Positions 1 to 6,446 of a stretch of 11,940 bases of DNA are shown here, one piece after another; the first letter of the stretch is position 1; every line of letters begins with the position of its first letter. The notes beneath the pieces were generated by a model, which was not told where the DNA came from, did no database searches, and was given only the letters and a program-made list of their open reading frames with translations. The stretch is from GWB1-37-8 sp964603935 (lineage in GTDB: Bacteria; Patescibacteriota; Microgenomatia; Levybacterales; UBA12049): the NCBI GenBank assembly GCA_964603935.1, contig CAZRWL010000024.1, positions 1 to 11,940 of the forward strand, in the 5' to 3' direction. The translations under genes were made by a program, and so were the position numbers.

Positions 1-1713
1 GACTTTAACTACAACATGGCTTTGTCCGACAAAAAACAATCCCTCGCCAACGCCTACAGATAAGAGCAATTCTTTTTCGCCCGAGGACAAATAAAAAACC
101 TTGGAAACAACATCTATTTCCGTTGGGCTTTGTTTTAAGAGTATTTGGATAGATGAGTTGGACAAAACAGCCTTGCCGTAATCCGTAGACAGAAAGTCCT
201 GAACGTCTTGCGTTGCTGTTGTCAGGGCAAGGTAGTATTTTCTGGCTCTTTTGGCTATTCCATACACAAAGGATGCCGAATCTTCATGTCGCATTAGGTA
301 CCAGGCCTCATCCAGAACAAGAAGTCTTTTTTTGAGGCTTTTTCTAACCCTTGTCCAGACAAAATCCAAAACTATGTGCATGGCAATTGGTCTTAGCTGG
401 TCTTCAAGTGTCTTGGTGGAGAAAGCGGTAAAAGGATTTGTTATGTCAAAATTTGACTGTTGATTAAAAATTCCGCTCAAGCTTCCCTTGATGAATTTTT
501 CCAAACGAAGAGCCAATTCGCTGGCATTGCCATCTTCCATTCCGAGCAAAACCTTGTAAAGATCCTCCATTAGCGGCGGTTCTTTTTTTTGAGTGGCAGG
601 GTCTGTTGTTATGCCTTTTTGCTTGTATGCTTCAACCAGCGCCCTGTCCAAAATAGCATCATGAGTTGCGTCTAATTCTCCCATAACGATTTTTAATAGC
701 CCATGCAGAGAAAGTATTTTAAGTCCCAGCTCGTTTTCTCCCTCCTCGTAAAGCCCCGACAGGTCAAACGGGTTGATTTTAATTGGGGAATTTGGGGTAA
801 AAGAAACGTATTCCCCCCCAAGCGTTTTTGTGATTGACTCATATTCTCCTTCGGGATCAATAATTATCACCTCTGTTCCAAACATAAATTGGCGCATGCT
901 TTCCAGCTTTATTAAGAAAGATTTTCCCGATCCGGATTTTCCGAAAACAACTTCGTTGGCATTTTCCAGAGAGAACCTGTCAAAAACAATTAAAGATCCG
1001 TTCTGCTGGTTAATTCCATACATGATTCCCTTGTCTTGAGTTAGCGTTGCGGACGTAAACGGAAAAGTTGACGCAAGAGATGTTGTGTCCATGTTGCGGG
1101 TTATGAAAAGGCTGTCTGAGGCAATTGGTATTGTAGCTTTAAACCCTTCCTCCATCTGAAGAGTTGACGTTTTTGGCAGTATCAAAATTCCGGAAAGCGT
1201 TGACTCAAGTCTTTTGGATGCCTGATCCAAGTCCGCAAGGTTCTCGGAATACAAGGTTATGTAAAGGCTCATTTGAAAAAACCTTTCAACGCCCTTTGCC
1301 AACTCTTCCGTTAATCCCTGCGCATCTTCGAGCGCTGCCTGAATTTTTGCGTCAACAACCAATCCCTGGTCAATTTGAGACGCAATTGCCGCTTCCATCT
1401 CTGCGGTTTTTCTTCTTAAGTCAGACAAGATGTCTGATGATGATGTTGGGTAGACAAACATTGAAACATTCAGGGAGTGATCGAAATCGATAACGGGGGA
1501 AAGCCAGTTTGGGGAAACATACCTGGGGTAGCCGACAGCAAAAAAAGTTTTGTAATATTTTTCGCCCACCCTGATGTAGTTAAAGTCAACCTCAACGGAC
1601 GATGGGGCAATAATATCCGCCAAAGAAACCGTGCCCCTTTGGATGTTTGTTGGGGCAACGGGTTTTTGCTGATTTAAGCCGTCAGTCTTTTTTTTATCTT
1701 TAGCAAAAAACAT
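1..1713 (-). CDS. virB4: VirB4-family T4SS ATPase (C-terminus cut by window edge)
   Basis: Cytoplasmic/inner-membrane AAA+ type ATPase that powers assembly and transfer in conjugation-type type IV secretion. The frame is open for 571 codons from ATG 1713 to the window edge with no stop. Walker A GKSGSGKS is at residues 258-265 and a Walker B strand LLVLDEAW has D468-E469; a conserved downstream ATTATQD stretch follows, as in VirB4/TraC ATPases. The segment before Walker A (about 30-250) resembles the VirB4 N-terminal region. Usual family length is 600-850 aa, so a modest C-terminal part is missing. It begins 2 bp after the stop of the upstream TraC-like gene and has no Shine-Dalgarno, so it is probably translationally coupled. 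Family assignment is firm; its role in DNA transfer, secretion or DNA uptake is not shown here. Confidence 0.95.
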   Translation of the reverse strand, partial: MFFAKDKKKTDGLNQQKPVAPTNIQRGTVSLADIIAPSSVEVDFNYIRVGEKYYKTFFAVGYPRYVSPNWLSPVIDFDHSLNVSMFVYPTSSSDILSDLRRKTAEMEAAIASQIDQGLVVDAKIQAALEDAQGLTEELAKGVERFFQMSLYITLYSENLADLDQASKRLESTLSGILILPKTSTLQMEEGFKATIPIASDSLFITRNMDTTSLASTFPFTSATLTQDKGIMYGINQQNGSLIVFDRFSLENANEVVFGKSGSGKSFLIKLESMRQFMFGTEVIIIDPEGEYESITKTLGGEYVSFTPNSPIKINPFDLSGLYEEGENELGLKILSLHGLLKIVMGELDATHDAILDRALVEAYKQKGITTDPATQKKEPPLMEDLYKVLLGMEDGNASELALRLEKFIKGSLSGIFNQQSNFDITNPFTAFSTKTLEDQLRPIAMHIVLDFVWTRVRKSLKKRLLVLDEAWYLMRHEDSASFVYGIAKRARKYYLALTTATQDVQDFLSTDYGKAVLSNSSIQILLKQSPTEIDVVSKVFYLSSGEKELLLSVGVGEGLFFVGQSHVVVKV

Positions 1714-1715
1714 AT

Positions 1716-2327
1716 TTAATTTATTTGATGGGTTACCGCAGGAAATTTAATACCCTGCAGTGTTTCGTTAATTTGCTCAAAGTCTCCGTTGTAGATTTCG
1801 TAAAATAGTTTTACCAGATTTTCCTTATCTAATGTTTTTGATGTCAAGCTCATTCTTTTTAGTTGGGAATGAAGACCTTCTGCTTTTGAAAAAAGCTTTG
1901 CTTTGGCAGATCCTCCCTCGAGCCCCGAGTATGGAATTGCTATGTAAAATTTTTTATCCAGAACAGTATTCATCTTTACCAATTCCGCGACAAAATCCCT
2001 ATAAAGCTTGATGTGGCTTTTTAAAAGCTGGTTTTGGTTTTTATTAATTTCCTCATCCAGAAGCTTCAGGTAGGAAGATATGTCAATTTTTTTACTGCGG
2101 ATAAATATTTGAATAGGAAAGGACAAGGAGTTAAGAAGCGTTGCGTAAGACAGGGCTTTTGTGTTCTGTTCTTCTTTGGACAAAAGGGGAAAATTAATTG
2201 CTTGAATTTCTATTATCAAGCAGGCATTGCCGTTGGCAAGAAAAACAATGTTGTCCGAAATATCCCGGATTTCTATGAATTTTTGAGTTGTTGATTTGTT
2301 TTTTTGGGCAGATTTACTCATATTCAC
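1716..2327 (-). CDS. TraC-like domain protein (VirB4-associated, separate small subunit)
   Basis: 203-aa soluble protein lying directly between the PrgI gene and virB4, the place where Firmicutes/CPR conjugation loci carry a TraC-like N-terminal domain protein. It starts with a polar Lys/Ser/Thr-rich tail (1-16), then alternating strands (FIEIRDISDNIVFLANG, CLIIEIQAINF), then a region predicted from composition to be helical with PIQIFIRSKKI and a late YIAIPY strand; no membrane segment or nucleotide-binding motif is visible. The GTG start at 2327 overlaps the upstream stop as GTGA and has AGGAAG 6 nt upstream; an ATG two codons later (2321) is the alternative, but the spacing favours GTG. 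Probably a partner of the VirB4 ATPase; function is inferred from position and domain resemblance only. Confidence 0.75.
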   Translation of the reverse strand: MNMSKSAQKNKSTTQKFIEIRDISDNIVFLANGNACLIIEIQAINFPLLSKEEQNTKALSYATLLNSLSFPIQIFIRSKKIDISSYLKLLDEEINKNQNQLLKSHIKLYRDFVAELVKMNTVLDKKFYIAIPYSGLEGGSAKAKLFSKAEGLHSQLKRMSLTSKTLDKENLVKLFYEIYNGDFEQINETLQGIKFPAVTHQIN

Positions 2328-3133
2328 GTTGTGCTTCCTGAAAAAAGCGATTTCCTCAACTCTTCTCTGGCGTCAATAGAGGTTGCGGCAATGGGCGGAA
2401 TTACTTGGCCAGCGGCGTTAATTGTTTTTGTCTCAAATTTATTTTGGCCTTTAGTGTCTTCAAACTCGATAGTATAAACCCCGCTTAGAAGAGGCGTTGC
2501 GGATGCGAATCTGCCAACCTCATTTGTTTTGAATGCTCTGACAGGATTGCCTTCTTTGTCTTTGATTTCAATTAAAATATTGGGCAAAGGATTGCCTCGG
2601 GAATCTCTGGTTGTGCCTATTATCAGATTGGGGAATTCGGGAATGCTTTGAGACGCGATGTGTTTGGGCGGGATTAACACTATTTTGGGAGCAGAAGCTT
2701 GCGCGGGGGCAGACGGAACAGCGGGTTTTGGGCTTGCAATAGGCGTTACGGACGGAATCGGGGAGGAAGAAATAGTTGCAGCAGGGATTGCGACAGAGCG
2801 ATACTGCGTTGGCGCAAAAATTGCGTTTTTTGGAAAAAGAGGCGTTCCTGTTTTTTTATAAACAAATTGCGTTGGCCTGAAAAGCGCTTTGATAAAATTC
2901 GCAATCATCAAATCCATTGGTCTTCCGGAAACCGGCAGGAAAGCCAGTCCAATGCCCAAAAAAGCAAAAAACAGACAAAACGGGAGCTTTATCAGAAGTA
3001 TAATCGGAAGCTGGAAAAGTATCCATGCCAGAACAATCCCTACTGCCAAATACGCAAACTGTTTTATCGTCATGTCTCCGATAAGCTTAAATTGAAACCC
3101 CGTAACGTCCTGGGGAATGGGATGATTTTCCAT
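2324..3133 (-). CDS. PrgI family (VirB3-like) membrane protein fused to a carboxypeptidase-regulatory-like domain
   Basis: 269 aa. Residues 11-95 match the PrgI/VirB3-like pattern: FQFKLIGDMTIKQF, two hydrophobic segments (about 26-43 and 46-66), then a short amphipathic part (FIKALFRPTQFVYKK). Residues 115-155 form a Pro/Ala/Ser linker. Residues 166-250 look like a carboxypeptidase-regulatory/transthyretin-like beta-sandwich (NLIIGTTRDSRGNPLPN..., GRFASATPLLSGVYTIEFED). PrgI proteins are inner-membrane T4SS channel components encoded just before VirB4, as here. It is first in a three-gene minus-strand operon, overlapping the next gene by 4 bp (GTGA). ATG 3133 has no Shine-Dalgarno. The C-terminal fusion is the unusual part; whether it lies inside or outside the membrane is unclear, since two TM segments put both ends on the same side. 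Confidence 0.88.
   Translation of the reverse strand: MENHPIPQDVTGFQFKLIGDMTIKQFAYLAVGIVLAWILFQLPIILLIKLPFCLFFAFLGIGLAFLPVSGRPMDLMIANFIKALFRPTQFVYKKTGTPLFPKNAIFAPTQYRSVAIPAATISSSPIPSVTPIASPKPAVPSAPAQASAPKIVLIPPKHIASQSIPEFPNLIIGTTRDSRGNPLPNILIEIKDKEGNPVRAFKTNEVGRFASATPLLSGVYTIEFEDTKGQNKFETKTINAAGQVIPPIAATSIDAREELRKSLFSGSTT
2334..2339 (-). promoter_or_regulatory. Shine-Dalgarno for the TraC-like gene
   Basis: AGGAAG on the minus strand, 6 nt before GTG 2327 and 12 nt before ATG 2321. It supports the GTG start. It is one of the few clear ribosome-binding sites in the window and belongs to an operon-internal gene. Confidence 0.6.
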
Positions 3134-3141
3134 ATAGAACT

Positions 3142-3189
3142 AGCATATAGCGTGAAAAATTACAATGCAAGATTATCAAAATATGTCAA
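3142..3189 (-). promoter_or_regulatory. Candidate promoter(s) of the PrgI-TraC-VirB4 operon
   Basis: Two overlapping possibilities on the minus strand. One is TTGCAT (3165-3170), 17-bp spacer, TATGCT (3142-3147), then 8 nt to the ATG, which would give a leaderless mRNA. The other is a perfect TTGACA (3184-3189), 19-bp spacer, TGTAAT (3159-3164), giving a leader of roughly 20 nt. Sequence alone does not decide between them. Confidence 0.4.
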
Positions 3190-3221
3190 ACAGGATAAGA
3201 TGTCGGCTCCCCTGTGAAAAG

Positions 3222-3230
3222 TGCTAAAAT
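3222..3230 (+). promoter_or_regulatory. Extended -10 promoter of the HELSH membrane protein gene
   Basis: TGCTAAAAT, i.e. an extended -10 TGn plus TAAAAT, ends 7 nt before ATG 3238, which places the transcription start at or next to the start codon. No good -35 is seen, which is normal for extended -10 promoters. The upstream GTG 3214 would lie before this promoter and is therefore disfavoured as the start. Confidence 0.5.
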
Positions 3231-3237
3231 AAGACAT

Positions 3238-3918
3238 ATGCTTTATCTTGCTTTATTGTTTTTTGAAATTGCAGTGCTATTTCTTCTTTCAAGAGAAGTA
3301 AGTAAAACTCTTTCCAAATTTATGTCAATAATTTTTTTATCTTTTCTTTTTCTGCCGGGCGTAATTATCCATGAATTATCACACATGCTAATGGCTGTAA
3401 TGCTGTTTGTTGGTGTTGGGAGTATGGAGTTTAGCCCCAAGATAAGCCCTAATGGGGTTAAGCTTGGGAGTATTGAAATTGCCAAGACAGACCCGATGCG
3501 CAGGTCAATGATCGGTTTTGCGCCTGTTTTGTTTGGCATGACTTTGATCTTGGGGTTAATTTATTTATCTACGGATAGCGGTTTTGTGACTCAGGCAATT
3601 GAATTAAATGGGCTGTTTGGAGTTGGTATTGCGGGTTTAGTCTTTTATCTTTTGTTTGCGATTTCAAACACGATGTTTTCAAGCAAGAAAGACATGGAGG
3701 GGACTTTGGAAATTTTAATCACACTTTTAATAATTTTTATTGCGGTTTACGTTCTTGGCTTTCGTCCGCCGGTTGATTTTGTTGAAAAAATATTCACAAA
3801 AGAAATCGTTGAAATTGTTCGAAAATCCTCTCTCTTTCTTCTTGCTCCGATTGCCATTGATATGCTTATCCTTGGAACAATAGGGTTATTTACTTACACC
3901 CGAAGCCGAAAGTTCTAA
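3238..3918 (+). CDS. M50-like membrane metalloprotease-type protein (HELSH motif)
   Basis: 226 aa from ATG 3238 (a GTG at 3214 would add 8 residues but precedes the -10 box). The HExxH zinc-binding motif HELSH is at residues 45-49, inside a hydrophobic segment preceded by FLPGVII, as in intramembrane M50-type proteases. About five to six hydrophobic segments are visible (around 2-18, 29-44, 95-110, 127-145, 157-174, 198-220). The NTMFSSKKDMEG stretch (about 144-155) follows the fourth segment and its Asp152 could be the third zinc ligand; that is inference. It is transcribed against the flanking T4SS genes, divergent from prgI and overlapping the convergent pilin gene by 29 bp. A substrate cannot be named; pilin or signal-peptide processing is a guess from context. 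Confidence 0.7.
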   Translation: MLYLALLFFEIAVLFLLSREVSKTLSKFMSIIFLSFLFLPGVIIHELSHMLMAVMLFVGVGSMEFSPKISPNGVKLGSIEIAKTDPMRRSMIGFAPVLFGMTLILGLIYLSTDSGFVTQAIELNGLFGVGIAGLVFYLLFAISNTMFSSKKDMEGTLEILITLLIIFIAVYVLGFRPPVDFVEKIFTKEIVEIVRKSSLFLLAPIAIDMLILGTIGLFTYTRSRKF

Positions 3919-4225
3919 TACATTCTATTCCTGTGACTCTGGAGATAATATTGATGATTAAAAAAGATAGAAGAACAACAATTATTCCCAATATGCTGTA
4001 GGTTAAAGTTTCTCTTGCGCCCTCAAGTTTTTTTGGATCCCCGCCGGAATTCATGTATTTGTATCCTGCGAAAATGAGAACAAGAACTGTCCATGTTCCG
4101 ATGAGCATCAGCGATCCGTTTAGGAAATTTGAAAAAACCGCAGGAACGCAGGAAAGAGTGGCAACTTCATTGCCTGTGTTGCCTTGAAGACATCCCTTGA
4201 CAATCTCATCCCATGCCTTGAACAT
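3890..4225 (-). CDS. T4SS pilin-like two-TM protein 1
   Basis: 111 aa, the first of four paralogues sharing a hydrophobic segment, a short polar loop GGDPKKLEGAR, and a second hydrophobic segment with the pattern SILGIIVVLLSFLIINII. This is the layout of the VirB2-like T4SS pilin family of candidate phyla. TM segments are about 36-54 and 73-95, with a positively charged loop between them that should be cytoplasmic, leaving both termini outside. Those ends carry four cysteines (C12, C26, C102, C110), which could form two disulfides. No signal peptide is seen. ATG 4225 has no Shine-Dalgarno; a weak GATAGT (4234-4239) lies 8 nt upstream. The 3' end overlaps the convergent HELSH gene by 29 bp. 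Confidence 0.82.
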   Translation of the reverse strand: MFKAWDEIVKGCLQGNTGNEVATLSCVPAVFSNFLNGSLMLIGTWTVLVLIFAGYKYMNSGGDPKKLEGARETLTYSILGIIVVLLSFLIINIISRVTGIECIRTFGFGCK

Positions 4226-4276
4226 AATTACAGACTATCAGAGAAAAAGAAAAAAGACAAGGCGGAAACAGTGTTG

Positions 4277-4717
4277 CTATTTGGGTTGAGTAAGGGATGG
4301 AAGCTTAATGTTGGTTATGGAAAAACCCTGAATAAGAAAGCCAAGAACAAAATTAATTATAAAAAAAGCTAGAAATACAACAATAAGTCCTGTAATTGCA
4401 GCAACAATATGATTTCTTGCGGATTCAACTTCTGTTTTTTCTCCTTTTGAAGTTATCCATTTAATGCCTCCGTAAATCAAATAAATTACCGCAACTACAG
4501 CAGCGATAACGAAAAACAAAGAAACAAAATTACCCAAGACTTGCCCAATCCCTCCCTCTACGCTTCCCAATCTGCAAATTGCCCTAAAAGCCTCTGCTGT
4601 TTTGGCGCACGGATCTTCGGCTCCTGTCGGAATTGGGGTAGGTGTTGCTGCATATGCAAAAGGAGCAGTAAAAATATAAGATAATATCGAGGACAAGGAT
4701 AAAGCCAATTTCTTCAT
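4277..4717 (-). CDS. T4SS pilin-like two-TM protein 2 with signal peptide
   Basis: 146 aa starting at ATG 4717. A signal peptide (MKKLALSLSS..., cleavage near AYA at 21-23) is followed by a Thr-Pro stretch (TPTPIP), two cysteines (C37, C48), TM1 at about 62-82, the polar loop SKGEKTEVESAR (90-101) and TM2 at about 104-130. The loop and the AAITGLIVVFLAFFIINF pattern match the other three paralogues. The start is chosen because a strong promoter lies immediately upstream; a TTG at 4753 in the same frame would put the -35 and -10 boxes inside the coding sequence and spoil the signal peptide. It lies 51 bp from pilin 1 and 52 bp from pilin 3. Likely a pilus or channel subunit. Confidence 0.87.
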   Translation of the reverse strand: MKKLALSLSSILSYIFTAPFAYAATPTPIPTGAEDPCAKTAEAFRAICRLGSVEGGIGQVLGNFVSLFFVIAAVVAVIYLIYGGIKWITSKGEKTEVESARNHIVAAITGLIVVFLAFFIINFVLGFLIQGFSITNIKLPSLTQPK

Positions 4718-4724
4718 TAATCTT

Positions 4725-4753
4725 ATAATAAGCATGATTTGGGACTTTGTCAA
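4725..4753 (-). promoter_or_regulatory. Strong sigma70-type promoter giving a leaderless pilin 2 mRNA
   Basis: TTGACA (4748-4753), 17-bp spacer, TATTAT (4725-4730) on the minus strand, then exactly 7 nt to ATG 4717. This is the best consensus promoter in the window. The expected transcription start coincides with the A of the start codon, so no 5' leader or ribosome-binding site is possible. Confidence 0.75.
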
Positions 4754-4769
4754 GAGGCAAAGCGAAAAA

Positions 4770-5111
4770 TTACTTAGAGAGCCTTAGCAGATTAACTCCG
4801 AAAAACCCTCCTATTAAATTTATCAAGCCAAATGACAGAAAAACAATAATTAAGCCAATAATCGCGTATCTTAATCTTTCGCGTCCTTTTGCAAATCTTT
4901 CTTTGTCTCCCCCTGATGTTGTCATGTTAATTCCGCCTCTTACCAGAAGATAAAGGGAGAAAATGATTGCGGCAATAATAGCAAAATCCAGGATAACTCC
5001 TATGGCTTTGGATGCTGTTTCAATACCGCCTGTAGGAACACCTTTCGGCAAACCAGAATCTATTTGCATAGGCGTTCCATTCCCGTCGGGAATTGATAAG
5101 GCAATCTTCAT
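4770..5111 (-). CDS. T4SS pilin-like two-TM protein 3
   Basis: 113 aa paralogue with TM1 at about 38-58, the polar loop SGGDKERFAKGRERLR (66-81) and TM2 at about 83-104 (YAIIGLIIVFLSFGLINLIGG). The first 30 residues are polar with no typical signal peptide, and there is no cysteine, unlike the other three. ATG 5111 lies 7 nt after a TTTAAT box that is partly within the heptad repeat array beside the neighbouring four-helix-bundle gene. The family is the T4SS pilin (VirB2-like) group; the exact structural role of each paralogue is unknown. Confidence 0.84.
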   Translation of the reverse strand: MKIALSIPDGNGTPMQIDSGLPKGVPTGGIETASKAIGVILDFAIIAAIIFSLYLLVRGGINMTTSGGDKERFAKGRERLRYAIIGLIIVFLSFGLINLIGGFFGVNLLRLSK

Positions 5112-5118
5112 AAAATGA

Positions 5119-5145
5119 ATTAAAAGTTCAAAGTTAAAAATGCAA
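5119..5145 (-). promoter_or_regulatory. Candidate promoter of pilin 3 inside the repeat array
   Basis: TTTAAT (5119-5124) 7 nt before ATG 5111, with TTGCAT (5140-5145) 15 bp upstream of it. The spacer is short, so the -35 is uncertain. Both boxes fall in or next to the heptad array at 5122-5170, so the inserted-looking repeat appears to supply this promoter. Confidence 0.4.
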
Positions 5146-5170
5146 AGTTACAGTTTTAAATTCAAAGTTT
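5122..5170. repeat. Heptanucleotide repeat array, left of four-helix-bundle gene 1
   Basis: Seven consecutive, in-phase 7-mers: AAAAGTT, CAAAGTT, AAAAATG, CAAAGTT, ACAGTTT, TAAATTC, AAAGTTT. The array covers the stop codon of the four-helix-bundle gene (5162-5164). It forms an inverted repeat with the array at 5537-5589: 5130-5140 with 5539-5549 and 5158-5168 with 5572-5582 are both perfect 11-bp matches. Confidence 0.75.
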
Positions 5171-5536
5171 ATTCTTTCCCTTTAAGGTTGATATGCTCGA
5201 TCCTAAAATCCTAGTTAATTCATCAACTTCTTTCAGTAGAGATTCTATTTCTAGTTTGTCAATAATCGTAACATCTTTGGATAAAGCCAGCCAAAATTTA
5301 GTTTCATTTCCGCTCTTTAATGCATGGTTTAAGAAATTTATAAAATCTTTTTTTGAGCTTGCTGCTTGAGCTTCAATTATATTAGCGCCAATTGAAGTAG
5401 CAGCTCTAATAAGTTGATCTGAAATTACCCAAGCAGACCGCTTATTGGGAAACTTATCAACTAAGATTATGATGTTTCGAGCTAAATTAAATGATCTATT
5501 TATTAATTTCTTTTTAAATTCGTCATTACTGCCCAT
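5162..5536 (-). CDS. Four-helix-bundle protein 1 (23S rRNA intervening-sequence-type)
   Basis: 124 aa, no signal peptide or membrane segment. It carries the family signature around residues 38-83: ISDQLIRAATSIGANIIEAQAAS, then FINFLNHALKSGNETKFWL. This is the small helical family first found as ORFs in intervening sequences of 23S rRNA genes (Leptospira, Coxiella) and related to the Avd accessory protein of diversity-generating retroelements; usual length is 110-130 aa. Here it is free-standing between two pilin genes and flanked by inverted heptad arrays. ATG 5536 has no Shine-Dalgarno; a weak TAAAGT lies 8 nt upstream. The start is at the edge of the right array. Family is clear; cellular function is not established. 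Confidence 0.9.
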   Translation of the reverse strand: MGSNDEFKKKLINRSFNLARNIIILVDKFPNKRSAWVISDQLIRAATSIGANIIEAQAASSKKDFINFLNHALKSGNETKFWLALSKDVTIIDKLEIESLLKEVDELTRILGSSISTLKGKNKL

Positions 5537-5589
5537 AATTTTTAACTTTAGACTTCGACTTTTAACTTTTCACTTTGAATTTTGAACTT
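5537..5589. repeat. Heptanucleotide repeat array, right of four-helix-bundle gene 1
   Basis: Read on the minus strand this is AAGTTCA, AAATTCA, AAGTGAA, AAGTTAA, AAGTCGA, then AGTCTAA, AGTTAAA with one base of phase slip. It is the inverted counterpart of 5122-5170 and ends 8 bp from the stop codon of pilin 4. Confidence 0.72.
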
Positions 5590-5597
5590 ATTCAACC

Positions 5598-6308
5598 TTA
5601 CGGTTTGAATCCAGGTATTTTTAAAATATCCACTCCGATTGCTTGCAGAAGAACGAAGGAAACTGCGATGAACAAGAGCCCTACAATTGCCGAGATAAGC
5701 TGGTCGCGCGCCGCAGTAATTTTTTCCGGGTTTCCCTGGGACGCTGTTAATTTATAGCCTGAAAGTATAATTAAAATTAAGGCAATTCCTCCGGATAGCC
5801 CCAAAACCAAACTGAAAATCGATCTTACAAAGCCAGCAGGCTCTGTGCTGATATTGCCAATGGCAGTATTCACGCCAATGCATTTCAGATGAAATTTAGC
5901 TATCTGCAGATTGCCGTTTTTGTCTCTATATAAGTTAAGAACGGAGGCGCCAATTGGAATATACTTTTTTTCAGTCAAGTTAAATTGCGCCCATTTGGAG
6001 CAGGGGAGAGCTTGTCCGTTTGAGGCCTGGGCTTCAAGATCGCTTTCTTTGATACATGTGGTGTTTAAGGATAGTTGGTTTAGGGATGGCTGATCCAGAC
6101 TTGCGCATTTGGTTCCCGCAGGACAGCCAAGATTTTCATCGAATTCCTCCGGGTCGCATTTATCACCCTCTCTTAACGGCACAGGGGTGGGAGTGGGGGT
6201 TAGCTCGATAACGGAAGTTTGAGCGGGAGTTTGGGCGGAAACACTTGAGACAAGAGAAACAGATAAAATAACCGCAAACAAAAACGCAAAAAGAAAAACT
6301 TTTCTCAC
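5598..6308 (-). CDS. T4SS pilin-like protein 4, large, Cys-rich, with signal peptide
   Basis: 236 aa, about twice the size of its paralogues. Signal peptide 1-25 (cleavage near VSA), a Thr-Pro run (LTPTPTPVP, 36-44), an exported domain of about 110 residues with six cysteines (51, 62, 68, 85, 103, 143), then the common pilin module: TM1 about 163-183, polar loop SQGNPEKITAAR (190-201), TM2 about 203-225. GTG 6308 is the only reasonable start: an in-frame TAA lies four codons upstream and no ATG follows within the signal peptide. The added domain may be surface exposed, e.g. a minor or tip pilin; that is inference. It lies between the two four-helix-bundle genes on the same strand. Confidence 0.83.
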   Translation of the reverse strand: MRKVFLFAFLFAVILSVSLVSSVSAQTPAQTSVIELTPTPTPVPLREGDKCDPEEFDENLGCPAGTKCASLDQPSLNQLSLNTTCIKESDLEAQASNGQALPCSKWAQFNLTEKKYIPIGASVLNLYRDKNGNLQIAKFHLKCIGVNTAIGNISTEPAGFVRSIFSLVLGLSGGIALILIILSGYKLTASQGNPEKITAARDQLISAIVGLLFIAVSFVLLQAIGVDILKIPGFKP

Positions 6309-6316
6309 AATTCTAT

Positions 6317-6344
6317 GTTATCGCAAATATTAATAAAAATGCAA
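6317..6344 (-). promoter_or_regulatory. Candidate promoter of pilin 4
   Basis: TTGCAT (6339-6344), 16-bp spacer, GATAAC (6317-6322), then 8 nt to GTG 6308. The -10 is imperfect. The same TTGCAT -35 word is seen before pilin 3 and prgI. Confidence 0.35.
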
Positions 6345-6355
6345 GCGATTAAGCT

Positions 6356-6446
6356 GGACGGTAGAGGATAGACGGTAGATGGTGGAATTTTGAAGATTGA
6401 AGGTAGACGGTAGAAAATAAACATTTGAGAGTAGAAGCTAGATTAG
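6356..6446. repeat. Heptanucleotide repeat array, left of four-helix-bundle gene 2
   Basis: Thirteen consecutive 7-mers in perfect phase on the plus strand: GGACGGT, AGAGGAT, AGACGGT, AGATGGT, GGAATTT, TGAAGAT, TGAAGGT, AGACGGT, AGAAAAT, AAACATT, TGAGAGT, AGAAGCT, AGATTAG. Consensus is roughly RGANNNT. The last unit covers the stop codon of the adjacent gene (6443-6445). Confidence 0.85.

Noticed and set aside
2699..3217. 172-codon open frame on the plus strand opposite prgI
   Set aside because: Composition is that of an antisense shadow of the Pro/Ala linker and TM region; no family resemblance.
3214..3237. GTG 3214 as the start of the HELSH gene
   Set aside because: It lies upstream of the extended -10 box whose spacing fits ATG 3238 exactly, and it has no ribosome-binding site.
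4718..4753. TTG 4753 as the start of pilin 2
   Set aside because: It would place the near-perfect TTGACA-17-TATTAT promoter inside the coding sequence and put 12 residues in front of a typical MKK signal peptide.
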